Assembly (NCBI GenBank): GCA_000467715.1
Contig: AJFK01000436.1
Location: 1-64,000, forward strand
DNA: 64,000 nt
Source: Hysterium pulicare CBS 123377
Lineage: Eukaryota > Ascomycota > Dothideomycetes > Hysteriales > Hysteriaceae
Direction of reading: 5' to 3'
The position numbers and the translations under genes are program-made. Every line of letters begins with the position of its first letter. The first letter of the stretch is position 1. The notes beneath the pieces are model-generated. The model made no database searches. It was not told where the DNA came from and worked only from the letters and a program-made list of their open reading frames with translations. Below are positions 22,247-35,804 of the stretch, piece by piece.

Positions 22247-25200
22247 TTAGAAGCAGTTTAATGTGCTCTTATTCTTCTTCTTCTTGTTGCTGCTGTTCAG
22301 AGCAGCCATACGGGCTTCGAGGTGAGCGCGCTCGGCTTCAACGCGCAGTCTGGCACTACGTTCTTCCTCGACAGCTTGTAGCGAGTGTCGAGCAAGGCTT
22401 CGTTCCTTGCGCATAGCGGCAAGCTCGTCCTCTAGAGTCGCGCATTTTTTCTTGTAGCTTTCCATGTCGTTCTTGGTCTTTGTACTTGAGGCTTCAAGAT
22501 CGGTCAATGCGTCTTCAAGAGTGGCTGTAAGCTGTTTCTCGGCAAAAAGATGTTTCTCAATGGTCCTAATGCGCGCCTCTTGATCTTCAACAAGCTGCGC
22601 ATGTGCAATATCTTTGCTCTGGTGGCGCGAAACAGGTGGGGAAGGCGCGTTTGCGTTAGTCGGCGGTGGGCTGCCGGGAAGTGGAGGAAGAGGAATAGCT
22701 GGAGGGGGTGATGGCAACGAATTGTGAGAGGTGCTCTTCCGAAGGTTCGAATTTGCAGAATTCGATCTCTGAAGAGATGCATCCCGAGGGTCCAAGGATT
22801 CGCGGTGGGAATTCCTCTTTGCATCTGCAAGTTGAGACTGTGATAAAGTCAGAATGTTACCTAAAACACTACCGTTGTCCAGGCGAAACTTTACTTCTAG
22901 AAGAGCAATCTTTGCTCGCGATTCCTCCACCTCTCTCTCCATACCTTCCCTTCTGCGGACAGCCTGCTCCAGCTCATGATCTCGTTCCGTTTGCAATGCG
23001 GAGAGTCTGTTGTTGGCCGCTTCGTGCTGATCCCAGTTCTGATTGAGCTGGTCCTCCAATTCCTGCACAAGTCGGGAGCTCTTTCGTTCCTTTTCGCTGA
23101 CCTTCTCGAGCTCCTTCAATGTCTCGCTGTTGATCAGCTCCATCTCTCTGAGATTACCTTCCAGGGTAGCGGTCTTCGTTACTGCCGCCGAAAGTTCAGA
23201 TCTGGCCGAACCAAGGTCTTTGGTAGCCTGGTCCATCTGAGTTACTAGACCCTTCCTATGATCCACTAGGGCTACGATCTGAGATTGTAGTCGGTCCATG
23301 TCCGTCTCTTCGTCCAATGCAGTGGATACTCCCTTCAGCAGCTCATCCATGTTGGCTTGAGATTTGCTCAGTTCAGCCTTGAGAGCCAAGGTGTTCTCTT
23401 CATGCTCAGCCTGGACTTTGTCAAGTTTTGCTTGCAAAGCTTGCGTTGCGGTCTGATATTCCGCGAGCTGGGATGAGAGCTTCTCGCTTGCCTCGGTTTG
23501 AGCATCCAAAAGCCTTTTGTTCAATTGCTCAACTTCGGAGCCATGAGATTCCTGCAGAGTAGCCAGACCTTGCTGGTGTCTAGAGATAGCCGACTTGTGT
23601 TCCTCGAGCTGGTTTTCCAAGTTGGATACGAGCGATCTGTGTGTTCCAAGCTCCTTCTCCGTGAGCTCTCTTGCATGTGCATCTTCCTCAACCTGTTTGA
23701 GAATATTTGCATGAGATTGCTCAAGTTCCTCGAGCCGGGTGGCGTTGTTTGCCGCAGTGCTTTTGTGTTCATCAACCTGCTTTTGCAACGCTGCTACGAG
23801 CTCGTCGTGTCGAGACTTCTCTTGTTCCAGATCTGTGTTAGTGCTAACGCTCCTAGACTGCTCGAGATCGGCTACGCGTAAAGTATGCTCATCTTGAAGA
23901 TTTTTCATAGTGGCTTCAAGCTCACCAATAGATTCCAGATGCTGTTTCTCGGATGCCTTCATGGATTCCATGGCTGCAAGATGCTTCGACTGCCATTCCG
24001 TAACCTCCTTCTGGAGGGTGAGGATTTGCCTCCGGTGACTGTCTTCCCTGCTTGGCTCTAAGCTAAGTTCTCTTGAGGTTGCTTCGGCAGCGGGCGTCAT
24101 CGGGAAATTGCCAGGCATTGGAGATGAAGGTGCTGCCATGCCGGGGGAGAGGGGCTCCACTACTCCGTTTTGAGCGCGTAACGAATCCTTCAAGCTTTCA
24201 ATCTGTTCTTGGAGTTCTTGCTCTCGTTGGGCGTGCGACTCCTTGAGCTCCTTCAATTGCTCCTCGCTTTGCGTGACCTGATCTTGCATCGTTGAAATAA
24301 TTGATATGTCAAGAGGTGATGATGCTTTCAAGCTGGATCTCTCCCTGGTGAGACCAGTGATCAAGGTCGTCTTGCCTTGCATCTCCTTGCGAATAGAGGC
24401 CACTTCCGTCTCCAAAGCTTGCACGCGTTCAGAACGCATATGCAGTTCGGTCATGATTGCATTCAAATTCAGTTCGAAATTTTGAATGACGTCTGGTTGA
24501 TCTTCAAAATTCTCCAAAGCCATGTTACGAAGTGAGGCAAACGCACGATTTGATCGATCGGTTGCCATGACATTTTGGCTGGATTTGCGGCGGATGATGT
24601 GAGCTGTAGGCGAGCTGGGGCGAGCCATTTGGGCCTTCTGCACCTCGGTCCTCAACTCTTCAACGTAATCAAGTGTCTCTTGATGCCTTTCTTCCAATAG
24701 CGCATAGCTCTGGTTCAGTTCAACCACGCGAACCTCTTGCTCTGCATGCAATTTCTTCAACATCTCCATCTCCTGAGCCAATGTGCCCTGATTCGTAGTC
24801 CTCTCCAGATATTCTTCTGAATCAGACCTGATTTGAGCCGTCTCAGCATCAGAGGTCTCTGTTGCGGTGTCCATTTCCTCCTCCAAATTGGAAGTAGTGG
24901 TAGACTCCCCAGCCAAGGACAATTCCGACGATAATGTTCGCGAGGATGAACGTTGTCCATCCTCTTCCCTGAGTCCATTCACCCCCGCGTCCGCTAAAAA
25001 AGATGTTGGTCGAGTAGATGGTGCAGAATGTCCACGATGCCGAGCTTCATCTACGGCATCTTGAAGTGCAGCCAACGTCCTCAAGGCTTCCTGGTATTTA
25101 TTTGCGAGTTTGTCAAAGTCCTGGACAGTGGTCTCATGCTCCACCTTCAGCTCAAAGAGCTCCTGAGTTACGTTCTCGAGCTTATCGGCGACGAACTTCG

Positions 25201-27849
25201 ATTGTGCAGGGCTCTGGGGTATGTCTGCAAGCTCTTCTGGAGTTAGTTCCTTCGTCGAAAGGCTAGGTTGGACCTGATCCTTCGATGCGCCATCTTCAGC
25301 TCCGTCCGTGGATTGAGATTCCTCCGCACCAGCACTAGTTGGTCTCTCTGGGTCTTCCTCTTCGATAGAATCAACATGAGTGCCCAGATGCCTGCTGCTA
25401 GCGCCCGACGATCTTTTCTCAACGAAAGGATCGCTGTCTTTCTTGGCATGGCCGTTTACGAGTGGCGCATCTGCGTCCCCTTTGGTGTCGTTTTGCCGAA
25501 TATGGTCGAGCTCGTAAAGTAGATTGTCAAGCTTCCCAACGCTCCGCTGTCGCTCCACTACATGCTTCAGTCGTTCAACTTCCCTCTGCATCAACTCAAC
25601 CTCTTGGTCATTCTCCGCTAGGCGCTCCTCGAGGTTTGAGATGTACTCTTCGGAATTAATCTCGTTTTCTCTAGCCTTCTGTAGCTTCTCTCGGAGGTCG
25701 AAAATCGTTGTATCGTTCTTCTCTTTCCCTGTCGCAGAGTTGTCAACTTGCGCTTCAAGGGTTTTGACATATTCCTCATTGCTTGCTTCGCGATCAATTG
25801 CTTTTTGAATGCGGGCCTGTAGTTGTTGTGCCTGGCTTTCCAAAAATGAGATCCTAGTTTCCTTTTCCATATTCTCACTCTCGGTGGTGGATAAGGACGA
25901 TCTTGTGTTTGACAATGAAGACTCCAGGGACTGAATGGTTTTTTCGTATTCAAGCACAAGCTGCTCGATAGCCTCGGCGAACGAACTGGAGCGATTGAGC
26001 CTCTCCATGGCATTTGCTCCAATTGCTTCTTTGAGCAATGGAGCCTCCGCGGAATCATTTTCGTGGACTCTCGAGATCTCCGATATTAACTTGGCATGCC
26101 GCGTGCTTAGAGCGCTGTAATTCTCTTGAACATCTAGAAGTTGGTTTTGGAGCTCGATTTCCCGTTCTTGCTGTCTCTCAGCCCGCTCTTGAGGAGCTGC
26201 CCGGTTCCTGTCGGTCCTCTCAGATAATCGAATTTGATCTCTCAAGAAGGAGACCTCGGCCCGTAAACGATCAATCTGAGCTTGCTTGTCACTGTCGTCG
26301 CTAACTTGCTGGATCTGTGGCTTGATCTGGATGGCACGAGCACGTTGAGCGTACTGCACCGTGTTGAGAGTCTCACTAAGGTGGAATTCGGCCGGATTGA
26401 TACAAGCTATCATGAACGTGAAAGCGTTTCCACCCAATGAGTCTTGGAGAAGACGGGTGAGTTTGGAGTCACGGTAGGATACGTGAGAGCCGGCAGACCG
26501 AGACGACAGCTGAGATATGACCTTCCCTAAGGCTGCAAGGCCAGCGTTGATGGAAATTCCTTCTTTCGCCCTCTCGCCATGCGCTTGAGTGTTCTTCAGC
26601 CTCTCACTTCCAGCCAAATCCACAAAGTGGAGTTTGCTGTCCACAGTCACCCAATTCTCGCTGCCACCAGTCATGGCTTCTAGAGGGACTGACATGCGTT
26701 TCTCTCGGGTCGACGTTGGTGTTGCAGAACTCTTCTTCTGGACAAGATTTAAGCTGAAGACGGCGTGGGATCGCGATGATTTGGCATTGACGGCGGTTGC
26801 ATCTGTTTGTCGGATGGAAGAGCCGAAGTTGAGAGCATTGAGTAAATCGTCCACGGAAGTTATGTCAACCTGTGTGAGGCCGGTGAGTAGTATTCGACCT
26901 TTTGCATCTTCTCTGATGGTGACAGCGGGTCGCTCGTGGGCGGGCGTAGTTTCAGATAGCAAGAGATCTCTCAGTTGCTCATTGTATATCTATGACCCGT
27001 TAGCGAGATCCTGCGTCTACGCCAAGAATATGCTGACCTCGACATATGTCGCCTTCAGTTGCCAGTTCTTATTAGCGAAGGATTTCGATCCATTCTGAAA
27101 AGACGAAAAGCCGGCCGTAGAATATCTGGAAGGAGCACGAATCCCCGATCCAGACGTGCGACCACCGGAGGATCCTTGGAGCAGTTCGAAAAGTAATTCC
27201 GCTGCTCGTGGGACAATACCTGCAAAATATTAGCGGAGGAATACCGCCGTGTCTCGAGATCGAGTTCAATAGCAAAATACACTGTGCGGACTACGAGTGC
27301 ACACGTACCCATGATTTCAAGATCTGCCTGGTCCTGAGGTCCAGTTGTACCCATGGTGAAGGATTTCCCAGCACCGGATTGACCGTATGCAAGCACGGAG
27401 ACGTTGAAGCCTTGCACGAAGGACCCGATGCCGTCATGAACGTATTCAAACACGCCATCTTGCCTGGTGTCCGGTCCAAAAACTTTGTCGAAAACAAAGA
27501 CCTTCTTTCCACTTGGAGCATCAACTGCTAAGCTTGATGGCGATGTGACTTGCACGGTTGAAGCGCGAAATCGCTGCGGGATGAGGTCGTAACCAGGATC
27601 AGTTGGTTGGAGTGGAGGGCGGGTGCGGACAGCTGCATTAGAGGTGAAGTTAGAGTCGTGTTTTTGCGGGGACAAGACCAGACACGTACCAACTTTGACA
27701 GCAGTTTTGGAGTCCTCGTCAGAGGCCCTGCTTCCGCCGCCTTGCCTGCTGCTCGTGCTCATGCGACTAGAACTTCGATTTGAGCGAAACATGGCGCTCA
27801 TCGGTCGTTGTATCCCGCCAGCAGGCGACCCAGGTGGTGAAGATGCCAT
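22247..27849 (-). CDS. Kinesin motor protein, kinesin-4-like, long coiled coil
   Basis: Four exons: 27849-27690, 27632-27309, 27219-27038 and 26989-22247 (5409 nt, 1802 aa). Splicing restores the motor: KVAVRTRPP, P-loop GQSGAGKSFTMG, WQLKATYVEIYNEQLRDLL, switch I NAKSSRSHAVF, switch II VDLAGSERLKN and the helix AKEGISINAGLAALGKVI. The neck end is LNTVQYAQRARAIQIKP. AKEGISIN plus a motor at the extreme N-terminus point to the kinesin-4 (KIF4/KIF21) class. About 1350 residues of coiled coil follow, broken by Ser/Pro-rich linkers. A proline-rich patch (IPLPPLPGSPPPTNA) lies near the end, then a basic C-terminus (NSSNKKKKNKS). The N-terminal 55 residues are Ser/Arg-rich. The P-loop is slightly unusual (QSGAGKS for QTGSGKT). 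A 48 nt in-frame segment at 22825-22872 has intron-like ends, see findings. Confidence 0.93.
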
Positions 27850-30800
27850 CGCTGCCGGCGGACGGATGCCGTCAGGATGGGGGGTGCGTGCGTGGAATCC
27901 CTCGGCGGAAGAATGCTGCGTGTTTCGTCTATGCGAAAGCGTGCCGGGTGCGAGGTAATTGACCGCGAACTGCTGCCTCCAATCATGCGCGGTGGATTGG
28001 CGAGGCGGAAACGTGGCTCGACGCGATTATCGGGAATTTAGGCTGGATTGCTGAGTGCCGGGGATGGGAGGGTCATCCAGCGGTGCGGTACGAGGGCGAG
28101 GAGAGGTGTAGCAGGCGCGCGGAGTGAGGTCGAGGGCGAGGAGGAGGATAAGAATGCGCGAGGAGGTTGTGAGGGTGAGTGAGTGCAGTGAATTATTTTT
28201 GTGACGGCCGAAGAGGGATTGGCGGTCGCGGGTGCCGTAAGCGGACCTTGGGTGCTCGAGTTGTGCGCGGCAGGGTCTAGTCAGGGGGCCGCCTCCATCG
28301 CTATCGCTGGAAAAGGAGGGGATTCACACCAGTCCACACATGTAGACGAACTGTGTCTTCCGGGCTCAGCAGCACTCCCGCCGCCGGAACCCCTGCCGGC
28401 ACGGGCATGTGTTTATTACTGCGACAGGACGGATTGCGCTCCCGTGATGCGGCCACTGCCTCTGTCTCTGGTGATAGCTATCGTTTGATATTGGGCGTGG
28501 TGTTGCTTGCTTCTTCGCCCTCAGATCACGACCCCGGACACAACGAAGCAAACACACTGCCGGTACGTACACTCGCAAGCAGCAGCAAGGAAACTGCCGG
28601 CCCGGCTCGACAGGGCAATCGCCAGCAGCGAGTCTGTTCATCGCACCGCTCTCCTCCGCCCGCTAGCAGCATAGTGGTGGAGCGTTGCTCTCGCACGCTG
28701 CACATGGATTCTCCGAGCCATCACAGGCGTCGATCTCCAAACGATAGCCCTGCGTTGGGCTAGACTTTGTACTTTTCCATCGTGAAGCGCACGAAATCAT
28801 CCTTCCAGGGTGCACTTGCTCTTCCCACTCCGTCGTTGCTCCGCGTACCTTTCGTGGAGCACACGCGAGGCGATCAGGACTCGATCCATGCGTTCGCAAG
28901 CTAACATAGGCCTTCCGACATGCGCTGAATCGCGCTTCTCAAAACCACACAAAAGCCTCCGTCAGTGATTTCACTAACGCCCGCAAGAGTATGGGCCGTG
29001 TTTCATATCAACGGTCATCCTAGTGCGCCGAGAAAAGCGGGCGCACATCTCGGTATAGAGGTGACGATGGCTGCATGTCGCCTGGTTGGAGCATCTGAGG
29101 AGTCTGACTGCCTTGGGCGAACACTTTGAAATCGCCCGTCGAGATGGTTGGAATCTGGCTACACCAGCGGTTGCTCCGTATTTTGCCTTCAGCTTGCATG
29201 ATATGCCGTTCAGGAAAACAGGGCATGTCTCCAGAACCTATCAAGGTATTCTGCATAAGGCGATCTTCGAGCGTGGCTGAACCGCCCAGCCAGCCCGAAC
29301 GGCCACCCCTATTTACGACGCCATGTGGTTGAACCTTCCCAAAGGTACTCGTACTGTACTCGTTGTTGACTGCACATCAACAAAGATAATGGCCAACGTC
29401 AAAGTGTCCACAGGTGTGCTGAAATCATACGACTTGCGGTCCTGCTCATAAGCGACAAATCCAACCATCACATCGGCGCTGCTACTTGCAGGACAGCTGC
29501 ATACGCCTAATCCATCTGCTGCTTCTTTCGGCAAGCTGCTACTAATACTAACAGGGAAGCCTTTTGTGATCACAGGATTATCTGGCCATCGTTAATGTGT
29601 ACTTCACCGGCAAATCTCTTTGAATCTATCCATACCTTCTCGCCCGGCTACATGACCTTATTGGTCGTTGATGTTATTTCCAGCCTTTGACGGCCTTCGG
29701 AAATCTCTTATTGCCCCACAAAGCAATCACTAACATCTGTCTGAGGCGCCTTGGCTCTCGAACACCCTGAACTTACACGCCTCATCCGCTGCACAAGAGA
29801 GAATCAAGTCATTGATGTGCGGTGAGAGCAACGACAAGAGGATTGAGCGATCATTGTATCCCTGCGAACTCTTCAACGTACATGTGCGGATTTAACGAAT
29901 CCAGATATTTAGTTGAGTCAAGCCGATGTCTCGTTGCTGGATATGGACAGAGATTTTAGACTCCACAAAAGGTGGAAGGGCGGAGCGCCCATAAACACCG
30001 TCAGGAACAGTGTATGCTAAACTTATCGCTCGCGAAGGGGTGAAAAATTGCTCTCATCGGTAGATCATCGCTCATGATTATCGTGTCGGCGTGGTCCCTC
30101 TGCCTCACGATTATGGATCTACGGATTGCAACCCAACCCGATTGAATCCTACTAGAGGCCAACATGTTTAATGCCGACCAACGGTACGCAACAAGCAAGC
30201 CTGTCGAGTCTTGCCACCTCACCATGCTCCAGCGCCTTGCAGCTCCAACTTTGTCCTTGCGATATGTGGAGTTCTGCCGGCTCTTGACACACAAACCCCA
30301 TGCAGCGCACGGTTTCACTAGCAGGAAGATCAGCGCTAGGATTCTCCATATCTTTGGAAAGCAGAAGATGCGCTCCAAGTCTGAGCCAGGCGTATTCTTA
30401 CGAGCGAAGGATTTACAAGATTCTCAGCAGTGCCCTTACAAACATTCCGATCTCTCAGTATCAGGGTTGTATCATCATTCACGATAACAACCACGGCGAG
30501 AATGTAACGTAAAGCGACTATAAAGAGAACTCCTATGGTCTAGAGTCCTTGGAAAGCCCGGCTCGAGACGAGAATTTCCTTCCCTTTCTCCTAGTAATAC
30601 TAGATAGGGCTAACAGATGGTAAATCTTTGTCCCCGACCGCATCGTTCTCTAGCAAAATCTTGCAGCGCATCCAACCACAATCAACTGTTAGAATACATT
30701 ATTTTCTTCTCATTTTTACCACAAAGTTCACCCCACTGCAAGAGATTACGGAGAAGCTACGTTTGGAAGTACGTCCGATCTTGCGCCATAGCTATCAAAA

Positions 30801-33800
30801 ACGGACACGATGGCATGCCAAACGAAACAACACAGCAGCCAGTAGAGTTGCAGCATCTGCATAACTATCGATAAAGACGACACATTTCATGCATCGCATA
30901 TGGCTTGATCTGTACGACTTGATGTTGCGGCAGTGGCACTCTACCGCAACTTGGCTGTTCCATGGTTGCAGTTCGGCCCAAGTCCTGCAAAGGTTCTAGT
31001 GAGGAGATATAAAGTTTACACGATGCCTTATCTGCTTCATTTGGGCCCCGGTTATCTTGCTGTCTCCGTCATTTCACGATGGCTATCATTAATTCCTGAA
31101 AGCTCTCCATTGATTGTTTTACGTGGGTGGCATCTAGCTCGCTTTCTCCTCGGGCCTTTCCGCGCCGCATGCCTCGCCCCGCATTTTCAGAAGGGTTCGA
31201 GGTATATTCGAGCTGTGATATAGCCCTCCGTCTCTTTTACCCGCGCCGAAGTTACAGGTACCGCGCAGCAAAACGTCCGGCCAAGATCGTCTTAGATGCC
31301 GCTGTTGTGTAACGCTTGCGTCAAACTGCGGGGAACACAAGCACGAGGTGCACGAGCAACCTGCAGTAGCTTACCACAAATATCCTGTCCAACGATATAT
31401 GGACTACAGATGCATTCATAAGGGTGAAGACGCCCTGCGCTGCCCTCCACCGCTCGCCATAATTAGCCTGATATTGCTGAAGAGGGCTGGATGAAGAACC
31501 TCGAGTCATGTGGTGGGTACCAGAGGGACTTTGCATAAGCGTCAAAAGGGTTGACGTCCTAACTTTCAGGTTTTTGGATGCATCTCTTCCGTCCAGTCTT
31601 CACCACCGTTACCCCACCATGAATTAGTTAACACGGAATGGGCCTCATCAAACCCGCAGAACTAAATGCTGACCACGACCCGGGTGTGCAGATCCAGACC
31701 AGCACGGACTGTGAGAAACGTGGACGTTCAACTATTTTGGTCCAAAAGTCGTCTATGATGGGATGTACCATACGGGTTACGCTACACTGGTTGGCATGTT
31801 TCCTGGAATTGGAAAGGTGGGCCTGGTCTACCTCGAGGAAGAGCTGGGGTTTGGATTTTGTGAAAGTCTCCAGGCAGATTTACCCACGGTGACGACGTCA
31901 CTTCTGTCTACATGCCTTATTCTACACTCGATTTCGGATCGACGGTCACCGAGTAAGGTATTGACGTAAATGCGCCACCGGCAACCGCCGATAGCGATCT
32001 GCACTCTGCCTCGTGGGGATCTTCAAGCTGCCACGCGAGCCGTTTCAACGTAGAAAGGATTGTCGTAGGAAGATCGACTTCCGTTGTTCCATTGTTCTTC
32101 TTTCGCTCTTGAAGATCAACGTTTAGACTCCGTTGTCACGTTGTGGAGCGCAAATCCACACGTGGAGTGACGATGATGGCTTCACTGGAACAGATGGTGT
32201 GGGAGATCAAGGGCTGACTTACGTCAGATTCAGTCACGCGACTTGAGATTGGCAGTTCGTATGCGCAAAAGAAGGCCTCAACAAAACAAATTCGACAATC
32301 GTAGCATGCAGAATTGCGCAAAATACTGATCTACCGCGCTATACTCGCGAGCAAGCCTTTGCGCTTCCCGTAACAACGTCGCCCCTACACCAATTACTTA
32401 CACACGATCTACTTGGAGGACTAGAGTGTTACTACCTGACACCTCAACTGCTACGCCTCCTAGCGATTTTGTTTTTTCAGGGCCGTATTCCTCATGGCTT
32501 TTGATTTTCGTTACGAGCTTCCTATTGTTGAACTGGCCTCGTTTCCCATGCATTGTCCGTCTGTTTCGACTCTTCTTCCTCATTCAGGAATCCCATCAAT
32601 CACAAGGAACAACAGGGTAACCATCCGAAAGCCTCAGGATCTAGATCCTGCAAGATAGTGATCAGCCTACTTCACTTCATTACGACGTCTATCAGATGCA
32701 GGTCCCTCGGCCTATGAAACTGACCTGGACTCGGTAAAGTTGTCTGATTCTATCCATCATGCACCGTGTTTAGCCCCACAACTATCATGCCACTGGATTA
32801 GCTTGCCAATTCTTTCTCCACAATGAATTGCCGGGCCCCAGCTCCAGGAGTCTTCCCCAGACCCTCGGTCTAGGTCGTAGGAGATTCACCCCTTCGACCA
32901 CGCAACTCCTTTCGACGTCCGCCGCTTCCGGTGGGAAATCTTAGGGAGAACCCCCTGAATGAATGGCTACTCCTTTCAGTGGGGATTCATCACCTCAATC
33001 CAACCTCGGAGGACTTCAGTGTCCAGACTCAGTTCAGCTTGGCCACCATCTCACCAGGAGAGTCTTAGAGCGCCAGTGCCATGTCCACGGCCTTATCTCT
33101 AGTTGGACAGTTTCAGTGGATGAGTCTACCTCGTCTCTTTGGACTACTCTCACCATCTGATGTTCAAGTTGCGACTCGGGCCATGGCCATTTCATATCGC
33201 TCCTGTTGAAGCGCGTATATCACGACGATTGGCGTAGTCTACGGTGCTGAGCTCGGAACAATCGACACCTACCCAGAACCAGCGATGAAGGATACACAAA
33301 GCTGAGCAATCTCTAAGAGAGGATAAAGATATATTAGGCTCTTCACTGGGGTCAATATTTCTCGGTGGGCGAGAGTAGCCTCAATATCTATAGACACACA
33401 TACCTCAAAGATATCTAGCCTTATGCCATCATTTGTATCTTACCGCTTAAGGCTTCAGATAGAAGTACTTGCCCGCAAACAGAATCCGAATCCAATATAC
33501 ATGCATCACGCTAACATGATGTTATTCTTGAGGACCAACTTCGTCACCATCATATACCGAGACTACTCGTGAAACCAATCTCTCCCTCCTCGTACAGTAG
33601 ACTTCACCTTCATCATACTACTTACATCCTGCACTCCTTATTCTCCATTACAACCCAGTTTCCTATAGGAGGAGTCCGAGAAGGTCGAGAGCCTGCTATA
33701 GTATAAGAAATGGAGATGTCCATCTACAAGAGAACCCGAGGAAGGAGATTCAAAGCAGTGGTGTCCTCTACTCTTTGTTGCGCTTGATTGGTGGTTAGGG

Positions 33801-35494
33801 CTCCATCGTTACTTCCTTCTACGCTGTTGACACACGCCACTCTGCTTGCATGCCTCCCCCAGATTTGAATGGAACGCTCACGATAGGCAAAATTCCTTTT
33901 CTCGAAGTAATGCACGATTACGGTGAGGCCTTCTAGCAATCTCACATTCAACTGGGACTTCACACCCCCAAAATTCGGGGAGAACGTTTATCAACCTCAT
34001 TCCGTGTGTCGCATCAACCCACATCATGAGAATTTCCCCCATCCCCCTCTACCTCCCTACCCTTGACCAATAAGCGTCAATATTGGGGACCTTTCATCTC
34101 GGTAGAGATTGACGATCTTGATAAGCTGGACTTCATCCGCGATCAGGCTCTAGTTGCAGTTGAACGGTTCAAGAGCCCATATCGTAAGTTCAGCGAGCAA
34201 ATTGAAGTTTAAGGGACTCGTATTCACTGTTTTGGCCTCTGTCTTCTAGCATTAGGCATGCCATGGTTGGTATTTGAAGCGTATGTCTCAGTATCAATGC
34301 AACTTGCTCGTCATTACCTGGTCATCGATTTCAACATTCATTGAAGAATATATCTTCAATGAGCCACAACACCACTCTGATGAGGCGTCAGCCCGCAACA
34401 AGCTTCCTCCATGAAAACTACATGTCTACATCATGTTTTAGCCATTAGCTGCGATTATAACTCGTACCACTCGGCCCTCGTTGTAGAGATCTAAGCTTTT
34501 GATAAAGATGGAGCTTGAGGTGTGCATTACATGGCATGATCACCGAATAGCCAGATTTGCTCTGGGATAGCAACTCCCAACTACTCATCATCCGGGCGCT
34601 CATATTTGCCTACAGGCCGCCCCTTATGATCTCCGAAAAATTTTTGTGGAAATACCTCAAATGCCAAATCTCTCGAGCTCATTCCAAGGTCTACAGCACG
34701 CGAGAATACCAATATAAAACCCCGAGAGTATCCGATTACAAGATCTAGCTCGTCCGGATACTCCCAAGCAGTGAGAAATATGTGCTCCGCTGCTCCATGG
34801 CCCATGATCCGCCAATCTCTGATCTCGGGGCTAGGCTATCGACTATTTCCTACGCATGAAATGACCAAGCAGTTGTTCCTAGTGGAAAACACGAATGGAA
34901 TCTAGAAGCTTATATTCCTAATGAAAGGAGAACCTGGCGTCCGGCCTACGGAATGTTCGTCAAGCCTATTTGGATTGATTGCCATATATATCAACCAGCC
35001 GGGTAGCGTAGAGATCCATGTCTAGATCCTACGAATGCTAGAGCTTTGCAAAATACCCAGGGCCTGAAAGAGAGGCAGCGTTACAGCTTTTTCATTGATC
35101 AGCAAACCATGGCTATGTTGCTGCAAGGAATGTAGGTCTTGTTCAATGATGGCTTTTGGTAGTGAGGAAGTGACATGACGAAGCTAGAAGAGGGCATAAG
35201 AGTTGAAGCCGTCACATCTCACTGGAAGGGGCAGTAACTCAACGTTTCAGGAGGGCTTGTTGAGAACGTGGATTTTCAACCTGTTTTATTTTGATTGGAC
35301 GTAAACTTGATACAATGAATGGATATTAGCTACGTTGGAATTGCCCTTCATGAACGTTTCGATGCCTTTGATAGAAGAGAAGAATACTGCCAACACTGAA
35401 ATCTTAAGCAGCAATAATGTATACTACTTCCTCCTCCTAAGATTATTGGATATGCGAGTTCCGGCTACAAGTACATCAATCGAGGCCTTCAACC
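27850..35494. other. Long gene-poor region
   Basis: 7.6 kb without a supportable gene. 27850-28200 is G-rich and should be the kinesin promoter/5' UTR. 28200-28900 is G+C-rich and still promoter-like. From about 29300 the composition becomes even and frames stay below 130 codons on all six frames, often with frames on opposite strands of equal quality. I searched by eye for reverse transcriptase, transposase and helicase motifs, long terminal or inverted repeats and tRNA boxes and recognised none. The minus-strand frames 33724-33963 and 34581-34805 have protein-like composition but no identifiable family. Confidence 0.4.
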
Positions 35495-35804
35495 CTATAA
35501 TTTCACGGCAAACTTGACGTCGTCGTGCTCGGCGTGTTGGAATCTCGTCGCCGAGTTTGCAGGCGTTTCCTGACCAGCGATAGCCTGCCCTTTCTTCGGC
35601 GTTGGCACCGGCGTCACTTTGGGAGTTTTGGTATCAGGAGAGAACCGTAGGACTGCTTGCTCTAACTGACTACAATGCGATTCGTCATGCCGGAAACTTG
35701 AATTAGTAAATCCAAGAGACTAGTTACCGTGAAGCCAGAGAAGCCTTTCCAGTTCTCCCCCGCGAGATGTTGATCTTATGCTCGAGGAGGTCCCTGTCCC
35801 TCAT
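35495..35804 (-). CDS. Possible small spliced gene overlapping the TilS 3' end (or alternative TilS terminus)
   Basis: On the minus strand, a frame shifted +1 from the TilS-like stop region reads MRDRDLLEHKINISRGRTGK from about 35804 to a GTAACT donor. The donor follows 35728; an acceptor (TTGTAG) leads into 35669-35495, which continues in frame as QLEQAVLRFSPDTKTPKV and ends ..HAEHDDVKFAVKL-stop. The two exons join cleanly (CG+T = Arg) around a 58 nt intron with a CTAATTC branch-like site. Codon choice in the last exon looks coding (K/P/T-rich, no stops over 58 codons). What is unclear is the true 5' end: it could be a small independent gene whose start overlaps the TilS 3' end, or part of an alternative transcript. 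No family recognised. Confidence 0.45.

Noticed and set aside
30001-30378. 125-codon minus-strand frame with a signal-peptide-like start
   Set aside because: The hydrophobic start could be chance; the rest is featureless, and plus-strand frames of equal quality overlap it.
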